Shown: positions 52,734 through 64,000 of the stretch, piece after piece
How the letters are laid out: each line of letters starts with the position of its first letter
Numbering within the stretch: the first letter of the stretch is position 1
From: Hyaloperonospora brassicae
Taxonomy: Eukaryota; Oomycota; Peronosporomycetes; Peronosporales; Peronosporaceae
Direction of reading: 5' to 3'
Assembly (NCBI GenBank): GCA_947650285.1
Contig: CANTFL010001244.1
Location: 62,001 to 126,000 of the forward strand
Length of the DNA: 64,000 nt
The notes under the pieces: model-generated
Databases searched by the model: none
Told to the model about the DNA's origin: nothing
What the model saw: the letters and a program-made list of their open reading frames with translations, nothing else
Translations under genes and position numbers: made by a program

Positions 52734-55700
52734 CCTGCTATCTCCAGACTTGCAGCCTGGTTGTCAATGAGCCTCGTGAGCGGCAGTGTCGGTGTCACGA
52801 CGATCTCGGTGCGTGTCTCGCGTGTGCCGAGCAGCACGCGTCCGGCTTCTGATGAAGCGACGAACACTGACTCCCTTGTACTTAGCGACACTCTTCCTTA
52901 CTTCTTAGACCACAAGATTACCGCCATGTCATTGAGGAGCACCACGAAGCCGCTCAAGGACTTTCGTCTCGACTTGTACGCTGCATAGTCGGCGTCGCTG
53001 TAGATGACGAGCGTTGGCTGAGCGTCTGCTTGCGCTGTCGCTATCATTCGGATCTTGAATGCACGTGTGTTGCTTACATACATTATGCTGCGCTCCGCTA
53101 GTTCCCAGTCTTGATTGCGCGTCTCGTGTGTTTGTTGCGTGACCTTGTGGGCCACAAAAGCGATGTCGGGTATCGTGCATCTGGCCACCCAGAGCAGCGA
53201 ACCCACAAGCGGCTGGAATGTGCGGAAGTTCGGCTGTTCTTGCGCGCTAGTGACGGGCAGCAGCTAACTCTCCACGCTCATTGTGTCGTAAAAGTCTGCT
53301 CCTATCGGTCGCCCGCCAATTTTGCCTCGAGATTCCCGTTTTGGCGAAACAATTCGAGAATAGCCTTCTACTGATTAAGCAGGTACTCGCAAGCGTTGAT
53401 GTGCGCCACAAGCATGTCCAGGAACTTTGTCACCGATCGTAGGTTTTTAATTTAACAGGCATTTGAGTCTCGCATAGAACGCTGTTAATGCTTCGCTTGT
53501 CGTTCCGGTAACCAGAAGGTCATCGACATAGACGCCGACAATCACCACGTTGGCCGAGTTGCGCCGGTTGCTCAAGCACAGGTTGCTGATTCAGCGCGTG
53601 AAGTCCGCCTCCTCGAGACGCTTGTGGAGCAACTGGCTCCATAGTCAACCCACCTTTTTAACCCATACAAACTCTTCTTATGCTCGAGCACGACTTTGGC
53701 TTCGCTGTCCACGCTGAGTTATATAAGCTTTTCCTTGCCGATCTTCATGCCCTTCATCACATGCATCATTATCTTCAGATGCTTCTCTTTCTCTTCCTTT
53801 ACATAGGCATTCCGCACGTCATCATGCTTGGCGGGATCGCCACAAGTGGCAGCGAGAGCAACGATCATTTTTACTTCATATCCAAGACAGCGGCGAACGT
53901 GAGCGCGTATTCCCCGTTAAACACTTGCTCATTTCGGCATGCCACTAAACGTTCCTTGTGTCGCTCCAGCTCGATGGCAGCAGTAGTCTTTGTTAGATAG
54001 ACTTATTTGCTGTGCACATGTCGCTGCGGCTAGAGCGTCGCGAAATGGTCCACACGTCGTTCGCTTAGAGAGAGATGTGCTCTACAGTCTACTACTTCTG
54101 GCCCTTAACGCTGTTCATGGCTTCAGCATACTTACTAGGAACGCGTTCAAAGACGTGAGCGACTGTGTCGCCCGTGCTTGGTGATTCGACCTGGATCGAC
54201 TCAGCCTTCTTCGTGGATCCTCGCGTCGCATGCGGCTGGCGAGTCCACTGAATCTTTTGCTTCGACCTGCTGGTCTGCTGCTACCTTGGCTGCTCTTGCG
54301 CGCCCTCATCAGCATCTACTCGATTTTTGTCATCAAGCTCAAGTTGTAGCTGCCAATATTTCGCTTCAGTTAGTGTCTCGATGTTCTGCATGTGCTGAGT
54401 GGTGATCACCTTGTAGTCGCTCTTGAGACATACATGAAACCCTTCGTCTCATTGATGCATCCGAGGTTCGAGCCAACCTGCGCCCGATGCGCGAATCTTT
54501 ATTTAAATGGGACACGGTACAAAGTTCAGTGAGACCCGAAGACGACGATGTTTCGCAAGTTCGGCGCCTGTCCTGTTAAAACTTCGAGTGGCGATGCATG
54601 CTTCGGTTCGAGTTGGTAGGACTTCTTTTAAGGATGTAGGTCGAGTACTCTGCTGCATCACCCCAAAACGTGAGAGGAAGCCCAGACGTGAAGATCATCG
54701 CTCTGGTCATGTGTAGTATCGTTCGATGCATCCGTTATACTTTGTTGTTGAGTCTTGATTCTTCACATCACTCACTTGCCTCGCAACGTCTGTGGTCTTT
54801 CAGGAAAGGTCTACGTTATTTTACTCTTTGCCTCCATCCGCGCTGAGGACGGCGATCCGACAATCGGACTGTCGTTCAACAAACGCCAAAAAACGTTTAA
54901 ACTTCTTTGCGGATGCATCGTTCGTACGCGCCTGAAAGACGCGACAATCACTGCTCTTATAATCAATAAAATCAATCAGGTACCGGTTTTGCAGTCGATC
55001 AGCAGGCGTCAGAGTCCCCATAAGATCCGAACAAATAACACCGCAGATTCGATCGATTGGAGCGTTTCGACCAAAGTCCTTCTGACTCTTTCTGTATTAA
55101 GTATGTTTCTTTTGCACTCAGGTGATACCACCTTGATCTCATGTTCCGTGAGATCAGTGTCCGACGTCGGATTTTTGGCGATCTACTCATTCGTGTCAAA
55201 ATAGAAATGTCTCAAGCGCTGGTGGAAGCGAAGCAGCGAGCCTCTGTGCATCAATGGTAAGTTTCCGGCCGCAAGCTCCTCTTAAAGCGCAGCCATGATT
55301 AATTCGACTGGATCTTTAGTTCTCGCGAGCATGCCGACTGTTCTGACGACGAATACTCTGTTCCAGATCACCACATCAAACATAGCGATGGCGTCAACGC
55401 GATGCGCCACGACGCGTATTTCCATTTGAGTACGGAGCAACTCCCGCTGGTATCGAGCATGCCGTAGCTCACGATGTTGCACGCGACGCTTGACACAAAG
55501 TACACGTTCGGTAGTAGTAAAGTGATCTACTTTTTGTCGGCGATAACATAGAGATGTACATTGCCGACCTTCGTCAGCACAAGCATCTTGTCATCGGCGA
55601 GGGCGACCTCGTCATTGCACTCCTGTGCATTCAACATCAGTTGCTCATCATTCACGGGATGACGGCTAGCTCCGCTGTCCAGGATCCAGTCGTCTCGTGC

Positions 55701-57245
55701 GTCGTCGCTGCTGTCTTCAAAGTCCAGAATCACCTCATTGTCTCTGCTGCTGTCATTTCCAGCTTCCTTAGCTATCTTATTCGATCTGCAGTCGACCTTC
55801 AGATGCCCAATATTTCCACATTTGAAGAACTTGCGAGTCTCCTTTGACGTCTCGATGTCTGATACCGCTGCGACGACCTCATGGCTGATGGTTTGTCCCA
55901 TCGTGTTCGTAATATCGACGGCTTGTGCGATGTGCGCCATATCTTCTGCTTGAAGCAAGTGAAGGTACTTCCAGTTGTTGTACTTCGCCATCAACACGGT
56001 GCTAAATTAGATCGAAGCGAAGTGGACGATGTTGTCTTGTACTTTTGCCTCGACGCCACCACCGCACACGTCGCAAACAACGACCGAGGTAAGCAAGTGT
56101 TCCGGCCATGACCGCATCGGGTCCTTTCGTGCGGTGAAGTGATTCATACTTTGCGACGCCGTGATCTTCGTCCTGAACGTGTAAAATATCCAACCCATCG
56201 CGTGATCGAAGTGTCGCGTCCTCATGGCACCAGGTTTTGACTTGATTCTAGTAAAAGCCTTCAGCCTTGGCTGCCAAATAGTGTCCCAGTAAATCAACTT
56301 TGACTTCTTCAGCCCATTCGAAGCCACGTGCTTGCTACGCCGTCGAGACTTGTCGGAGAAACGTTCTTCCCTAAACGGAAGATCCCGGTCGGAGGCATTG
56401 GTACAGCTTGCTCCCATAGTTCAAATTGCGAGCTTGCGTTTGCGCGCATCGGGCGTGCGCGTTAACATTTCTTGAATCGGCGCTGGTTGCACCGACGGTT
56501 CTAGCACGTGCCCATACTCACGGTCTAACGTCGGCGAATAGAGCGGTGCTTGTTGTCGATCTTGATGTTGTCTGCCGCGTCGTTGCGGCCGGAACGATTC
56601 TGAGAGCGAGCTACCTGGTTGCCCTACGCGCGCTCATCCGCGTGCTGGTCGCGGCGCGTTGTCGCCGAGTGCTTTTTAATGCATTGAGGCGCCGCCCATT
56701 CCGTGATCGATCTCCGATGCGTACAAACCCGCATAAGTCGCTCCTCGCAGCCGCTTTTCCTCTTCGATCAGCATCTACGACATCTCGAGCGTCTGCATAC
56801 GATCCGCGAGCGCTTAAAGCATTGTTAGGACCCTATATCTATGCCCGCATCCTTTTTGTGAGCTAAAGCGTTGACGACGAAAGCTGGCTCGTGCACGTTC
56901 TTCTTGCGGCCGGGTGCTGCAGAATCAGGGGTCGAGTCGCCGACCGTTGGCGTAGCCGATTTAAACAACATAACCTGTTGTTTTACGGTATTTTCCGCAT
57001 TAGATGGTAGAATGGGAACTGCGAATATATTAAACGTTTAGCCTACAGCACTCGAATTTGAACGTTACCTAAAACCCTCTTGTGCCTCATTCCGTCAGTC
57101 GCCTCTTGCCATCAATCGCCTCACTTCAACAGTCGTGGTTGTTTGGCGCGTCGCTTCATCTTTTCTTCATCATGTATAGATACATCGACACTCACCGGCT
57201 CCCTGTGCGGCGTCTAAGTTCAATCGACGTCGTCGATCTTCAACA
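52734..57245 (-). pseudogene. Copia right part, copy 2 (RNase H start to 5' LTR)
   Basis: This repeats 27239-31750 with an offset of 25,495 and few differences: RNase H start with DADYAAYKSRRKSLSGFV (52898-53206), RT with YVDD near 53525, integrase core (54821-55021), knuckle and protease (55527-55997), gag piece (56007-56417) and 5' LTR (56976-57245). It stops at exactly the base where gypsy element 2 interrupts copy 1. The missing 3' end and 3' LTR exist only left of copy 1, so this is a duplicated partial element, not a second insertion. Confidence 0.82.
56976..57245 (-). repeat. Copia right LTR, copy 2
   Basis: It is the same as 31481-31750 apart from isolated changes (for example GCCTCACTTC for GCCCCACTTC). 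Confidence 0.75.
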
Positions 57246-60200
57246 TGAACACCATGGCAATCCTGCGTTAGGACGTACACCTGTCATATGGCACATACCT
57301 TCGTTGATGCAATCATCAGTATCAGTGCCAAGAGGCAGGGAGACTCAATTTGTCGTGAATGCAGCATAACTACTGACAACATGTAATGCTACAGGATTTG
57401 AGCAATCCACGATGTGAGAGAGAAATGTAATGAAGATACCCTTGAGTCGTCACTCCATCAGACTGCACCATGTCTATCTCCAGTTGCTCCAACAAAGATT
57501 GACCAGTATCTCACACATGCCCTTCTTCCGCTGCCTCTTACTGACCACAACTGACCATTCGTAGTTTTGTGCATTCTACATCAGCGATGAGAAAATGTCA
57601 ACGACAAACTGCACACCAGCAGCTTGTTCAATGACATGTGTTGCGCTGATCGAAGCGATGTTATTCTCGTAATGATTTCCCTCAACAAAAACAGCAACCG
57701 TCTGCTGCGTGTGGCGTCAAGTGATGATAAGCGGCGTTGTAAAGCAGTGTACACATGACATAACTTCTTCTTCGTTGTGCAATCTGAATTTTTGCATTCA
57801 TCCGGCCTTCCATCAATGTTTTCTTTGCACTCCTGTCAACTAGTTGAGTCGTCCAAGTCGTCTCGTAGACACGCAAATGCGAATCCAGTCTCCGTAAATG
57901 TTGTAGTCAGAGAACCGGCCACTACCTCCGCTAATCAATTGACTTCCTGTGATGATCAAAATGAAGCTGACGAGCGTAGGTATTTTTGTCATCTATGTGA
58001 GCAGTATAAATGCTCTCGAAAGTATTCACCACGAGCACTCTTGAGAGCATGCGTACGAAGCATTAACTTGAACGTGCAAAACAAGCTTGTCAAAATGTTG
58101 CCAAATGCACACTGTGTCTACAACAATACAAACCTGTGACGCACATCATCAACAGCTATCGCTCGAATTTTGTTGGTTCGTTCTACCTATAATGTAGCTT
58201 AATGTTAGCGATACAATACCAATGCTTTCGTTCAGTTGGCTATTGAAGATATATTAGACGAGTAACATTTCTGTCATTTGGATGGGACATGAGGAGGAGA
58301 GGTCAAGAAATAATTATAATGCCATTGACTTGATTAAAAAGAAATAGAAAAAAGCTACCATGCAACAGATACGCACTACAAATGATGAAATAAATGGCGA
58401 TCTTGTTTAAAACAAAACTGCTACGTACAATCAAACATTGCCATTTTCACATATGAGAACGACGTAAAAATACTGCACTAATCAACTTTATCTCGAAGCT
58501 TACGACTGATCCAGGGTACACGACCGACTGTACATATTTATGTCTGAGAACACATATTTGTTCTTTTTTCTCGTATGATACAAATTTAAACCTCAAGCAT
58601 TGAAAGTCGTGGACATTCGTAGTGCAAGAAGGTATGGATCATCGACGCTTCAAGCGTTGTCTAGCATGATCTAGCTTTTATGTAAGACCACGATGTTATG
58701 TATTGACATCGTGGTTGTATGTGTCTGACGTCTTGGCGGTAAGGTTGACTTAGACGATCAAAAAAAGCGTTGTATTAAAATGGTGGGTAAATTATGCTCT
58801 GTAATATGTATATGGGAAGCCCGAGGCACCATGTATTGACATTGAGATGGTCAACATTAACTCCGACAAAATTGAGAAGAGCTTCGTGTATGTTTTGTTT
58901 TAAGTATTCATGCATCTGATTGTAAACAGAATATGTGATCGAGCGCTAAAAACGACGCAATGCAAACGTAATTTGTGGTCGTCACAAAAATAGCCACTTG
59001 GGTAGTATAGATGTGAGCTTGAGTCTAAATATTGACAAATGATAGCTACAACGATAAAATCAATATTGATATCTGCTAAAGAGTACATATTGTATTTACC
59101 TTGTGATTGTTTTGGGTGAATAAGGTTACGAATTTATCTAGCCGTTAGGACTCAAACGAAGAGACCGTGAGAAACCTGTGAGTCAAGTCTTGTGCGGCCT
59201 GTTGATTGATAATGGACAGATTAGGCTGATGGGATCACGTATAAAGAAATTTCTTTGAAATAGGTCTTCCTCGTGATTCGAGCACGTTCTAAAATTTAGA
59301 GATTAAACCACAAACATTGTTTTTTCTACTAGTTACTGCGCACTATGCACAGATGCCATCCAAAGGATCTACCTAGAAGAGCGCTAAAGCTGTTATTGTG
59401 ACACAAGCATAGGTGCCATGTTTCTCGCTTTATATTACGGATAATGCACAATATTATAGCAACTCATATTTGTACATCCTTAATCAGTACTTTATCTGAG
59501 ATCACATGCGATAATAGATATCGTATCAGAAAACTCATATGTCACATGAAAAAGGTACCAGCGTGTCAACAACTCCTTAAGTGATAATACCGTGTGATCA
59601 ACGGACACATCACACTATTTCAGCACCCATGCATCGTTTGAAATGAGATTTTCTGTGTATGTCCTACAACATATATATAGATGGTCATCGTGGTAGTCGA
59701 CCATTATATGTGAGATATCGTTGATGGGCATATTGGAACAAACAGAGTATCGAAATTGTGCATCGTATGCTCTAGATTTCTTCTCAGTTTGTTTTAAATA
59801 ATCCATGCATCTTGTGGTGCATCACTTGTACTTGAATTATAGATACGTTTGCATTTTGTTTTCACATCTTTAAGTAATTTTTTTCACAATAATCGGGCGT
59901 TTTCTTCAATTTTTATAGATGTTATAACCTTAACATTATCGTACATCCAAAATTACGTATCCCGAATAATTCATACATTTTCTCTTATAGGTGTACATCA
60001 CTGTGACGTGGTTGCCAAAACGCTATGCAACTTCATCCGTAGAAAGAAATTATACAGGTAAACAATGTGCTTTGATCCAAGTAGTTGTTTGATGTTGCCC
60101 CATTTGTTGCGTAAAAGTCCAATTTAGTTCTGTCTCTGTCATCCACTTTTACATGATACATCGTGTTATCCACCAATAGATTGTGCCTGTGGTGGCATTT

Positions 60201-63200
60201 CTGAGTTCAGTAGTATTGCAATAACGTAGTGTCAAAGTACGTCACTACAATTCTATCAAAGATGCTCTATATGAACATAAGCCACGGATAAATAAATGAA
60301 GCAAGAAGATACAGTAGCTCGACGAGCTGAAGGAATTTGAAATTGCCATTTTGAAAAAATATGCAAATATTGTAAAGTTATCCACATGAGATACCATTTA
60401 GCTAAACGTTCACCTTGTGGAAAGTATTTACAGGATTATAAAGACGTCCAACTTGCGAACTATAGCTAAATTATTCATAGCGAATGCCTGAAAGACATAT
60501 GCTGTTGTTTTAAAAATTCCGGCACCTGTTAGCATTCGAACGTTTATAGACTGTAGTGTAATACTTTGAATAATATGTCAATAACTTTTATTTCCTTTAA
60601 AATATTATACTGGTTGTTGACGCTAAAAAATGTCGCTCCAATTGGTCGTTACTGTTCGTTCGTGGTGCTGAGCCTAAGATCATTGTCCGGGCGAATGGAC
60701 AGCGAATACAAATTCTTCGTATCAGTAGAGCGCATTAGTCACCTGTGAGACAATACTTGGCGCACATATGAATGCGATCGCAGCGATTTAGATGCGCATA
60801 AAGAACATTATCAAGCCACTTGTAACGGAGTAAAACCAAAACATGGGTCTGACAGTAGACATAATGTCAATGTGAATCTTGTGTGACAAAGAGTATGCTT
60901 TGATATTTCCACAATAACAGCGAGTTTGCTTCATTATATCACCGAACAAGACCTCTATTCGATGCTGTACGCTTACAGTAGTTAGCGAACAGGAGTTCAT
61001 TATGTTTATATATATATGCAGCTTAACATTATCGAAGTAAGTTTGATCGAGAGCACCCTCGTCACAAAAAATTGATTTTTTCACGAATTGGCCGTGCAGG
61101 AGTCTTTGCTAATCTCAGCGCCTGTATATTGATGGTATGTTGCATCTGCCTACACTATGATCAGTGCATGTCGTTTTAGATCGCTTGTAGTATAAGTGAA
61201 AAGTGAAAAGTAGACCTGTCAAATTGATGTTTGATAGTGATGCTTTGCGTGAAAATATACGAGAAGAACCCCACGGTAATAGATGACGCGATCTGAATCA
61301 AGTAGCATGGCAGAGACATTTTATGTAACTGATAAATTCGATCGTTTGATAACTTCAATACTGCCGTCTGAAAGCTCAAAAAAATTGAAGCAGTATTGTA
61401 ATCTACATTGCCTAGCTTAATACACACATTCATTTGTAATTGTTTCTCTTGGTTTATTAATTACACATCGCATGACTTACTGGCAATTATGTACGAATCT
61501 TTCACGACACAATCGATCTTTATGCATTAAGTGGATCCTGACAATCACGGGCAAATTAGGTTCATTCTCCTTGGCAATCACGCTTTCTTGTGTTATTCAC
61601 ACAGGAAAAAAATTAAGTAGATGGCATATACAAAAACAAATGTCTCACACTTCAAGATAACCACGTCTCTTTATTCAATTTTTATATGCTACAATTTTTT
61701 TAATCACTGACGACAAATCACATCCAGTCATGTGATCCTAAGCATGTGTAATTTGTAATTTTTTCGTCGATCAAGTCTGGATCCTTGCCATCTTAGTTGC
61801 TACTTCTGTGGTGCATGTAGTTCTCATTTCAAGTCTTGTATTAAATATAATCATCATTTGTAGTCATTGAGTTCAAAAGACGAGGAGTAGAGAAGCGCAC
61901 CGCTAAGGTCTACTACCCAACCGAACATATACATGCCTGAAATTGATTGAATAAATTCACGTACATTTTATCGATCACTTCTGTTAATAAATCAATACAA
62001 AACCTTTTTCTAGACCTTCCAACAGTTCTTAGCAACAAAAAGAATTGGTACAACGACGCCTACACGTAAAGTGAAATAATTTAATATACTATACGTATCA
62101 ACAAGACAAAAATTGTCGATTGTATTACAAAATGGACTCTACATTTAATAATACTTAAGCTAAAATGACAATTTGACAAATTTGTACCTTGAGCTCAAGT
62201 AAGGATATGATTTTGGAGCGTGGCATTTAAGAGTCTAGCTGTTTCAATGTTTAAGTAAATGGTTACTTAGCATGTCGATTATAGAACAACAATAAGGTAA
62301 TTGTTCGCAAAGCAGAATGCCAAGAAAAATATTGGTATATTATATATAAAATCTTGAAAAAGTGACACACTTGTGAAGCAAGCAGACGGTATGGACGATT
62401 AGAGCCCAATTTTGTGTAGGACTAGCAGAATGTCTTCGGATTTGTTTAAACAGATGGAAGTGCGACTTTTGTAGCTATGTGAAAACACTTATCGGAACCA
62501 ATGAACCCGGAAGACAGCGTACCGAAGGGACAAGGGGATTAGTTTTAGCGAAAGGGTGCCAAGAAAAAATGTGTTACGAAGAAAACGAGGCCCTCGACGG
62601 ATAAGAACCTTAGAAATATAGCAAGGAGAAATCATCGCTAGGGTACCGGTTAAACGGTACTGAAAGGAGTAGACCACGGTTCCTTATCGGAATCTATGGT
62701 TTCTAGGGATAGACCTTAATCCGTTATTGGTAGACACAATTCTTCATTGGCCGAACTAAGTCCCTCATCGGTAGTTCATAACCCTTATGGCTGAACTCGG
62801 TCAATCATTGGTGTATCTGGACCCGGTCGATCCTTGACCCTCAAATTCCGTCTACTCAAGACCAGTCAGATAAAGAGTCAGGTAATTAGGCAAGGTTAGA
62901 GCTGATACATTAAAGGATAGGAATATATTTTAAACTTATTGATTTGCAATCTAATTGTCACGTCTTAGGATAAGACTGTGAAAATTACTGATTAATTTGC
63001 TATCTCCCTAAAACGTCTTTGGTTATCTTTAATGAACTTGTTAAGTCTGCCCGTCTATCCTGGGAAAGAGATGTATTTTACCTCCTATTAGACACAGTTG
63101 CATGGCAAGTTTAAGCGCATTTATGAGCCTAAAAATATTAAGCCTGTCGATTCGTCGTGTAGCAAACCCTTTCTTTACGATCCGGAATTGGAGGTGGCCT

Positions 63201-64000
63201 CCTGACCCAGTGGTCAGGAAGACGAGCATCGACCAGGTGTTTCGCATCCTTGAAACAACAAGTAAATGGCCAAGAGCGAAAAGCTTCCTAAATAATTTGG
63301 TAATATGTCCGCTCTGGACCGAGTCAATTATATGGCCATCTACTGACCCGCCAAGTGAAGCATATGCGGTCGAGGCACAAGCCCTGACTCTTATACGATC
63401 AACATCAACATCGCCATCAAGCGTACTGAAGGGTGCAATATTCCAGGAAATGGCTATACAAAAAAAGAAGCGAGGTCCATACGCGCCTTAGGGAGTTCCC
63501 TCTGTGGTATATTAGTTAGTCAGATCTGTTCACACACAGTATTATCGTACAAACAAATAAAACGCCAAGTTTAGTCGGGGACACGGGATAATACGTTAGG
63601 ACAAAACCCCATGCATTTCGCCTCTTCAGGTTTAGTAATGGTCTTCGCCTAATTAATTTCTGGCAACCAATACTCCAGAAGCTTGCTGAGCTCAGCAACC
63701 TCTATAACTCTCTCTTCATATGACTTCACACCAACAAGTGGAAGCCGACGCAGTACGCGCTTTTATAGGTCACCGGGCGCGATGTACGCCCGACTCTAAG
63801 AATTAAGGAGCCCTCGGTTGAGGTCCACCGGCTCGAAATTTAGACAAGTCTTTAGAAAACGAGACCTTCACTTAAGGAGCTCCGGCTCGCCGTTGGAGAG
63901 ACTCACAATGGTCTCTTTGCTGAGGTTTACCGGCTCGTTAACGATGAGACTTCTTCTTTCGCTAGTATCGATCGTTACCCAACCCGGGCATTCCTAAGCC
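57246..64000. other. AT-rich spacer, copy 2; no supported gene
   Basis: It repeats 31751-38510 with no recognised domain. The hairpin of 33192-33220 is present near 58687-58715 with a loop change (TATTG for TATCG). The plus frame 63102-63491 (129 codons, ending KKKRGPYAP) is longer than in copy 1 but unrecognised. The ~20-bp degenerate repeats recur near 62675-62830 and the CCGGCTCG blocks near 63825-63940. Confidence 0.35.

Larger units (their letters stand above)
44764..64000. repeat. ~25.49-kb repeat unit, copy 2 (cut by window end)
   Basis: It begins with hybrid element 3 and continues with the copia part and spacer up to the base matching 38510. Divergence from copy 1 is uneven: very low across 52734-58200, higher (several percent by eye) around 58300-59100 and 61990-63500. 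The remaining ~6.3 kb, including a predicted second SCR3, would lie beyond the window. Confidence 0.85.

Overview
This looks like a repeat-rich, accessory part of an oomycete nuclear genome, most likely Peronosporales (Phytophthora or a downy mildew). The evidence is small secreted cysteine-rich protein (SCR) genes preceded by oomycete-type initiator motifs (TCATTYY..CA), chromodomain-bearing Ty3/gypsy elements, an old Ty1/copia element and AT-rich gene-poor spacers. I see no housekeeping gene, tRNA or rRNA gene, or CRISPR array. The best intact-looking host-type genes are two SCR genes (13964-14362 on minus, 17039-17479 on plus). A third SCR gene (43903-44754, minus) is split by a tRNA-derived SINE-like insertion.

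Layout: 1-2852 unassigned; 2853-3315 a solo LTR; 3951-13675 an old, broken gypsy element (element 1) carrying a 234-bp SINE-like insertion and a ~1.2-kb repeat-rich insertion; 13745-17671 an inverted duplication with one SCR gene per arm, the right arm also holding two pogo-like MITEs; 18722-31750 a degraded copia element on the minus strand; 19272-27238 a young gypsy element (element 2) inserted in the copia RNase H, with a perfect 5-bp target duplication (CCTGC); 31751-43600 AT-rich spacer; 43903-44754 the SINE-split SCR gene; 44764-52733 gypsy element 3; 52734-57245 a second copy of the copia right part; 57246-64000 a second copy of the spacer.

The block from 19272 to 44763 is repeated from 44764 to the window end with an offset of about 25.49 kb. 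Element 3 sits at the junction and has different flanks (GCTAC left, CCTGC right). It is therefore best read as a left/right hybrid made by unequal recombination between two gypsy copies, or else as an assembly join through those repeats.

The gypsy family is the most unusual thing here. (a) Gag-pol runs on the minus strand, while a separate ~530-codon frame ending in a coiled coil runs on the plus strand, begins beside the 3' LTR and overlaps the integrase tail and chromodomain antisense. (b) The elements, LTRs included, are packed with short perfect inverted repeats every few tens of bases. The last ~210 bp of the LTR is essentially a chain of hairpins, and stems are kept where loops differ between copies. 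The copia element and the spacers do not show this by eye. (c) All three copies share an in-frame TAG in reverse transcriptase and a +1 frame step between gag and pol, and integrase carries a long acidic insert. None of the three elements has a fully intact coding set.
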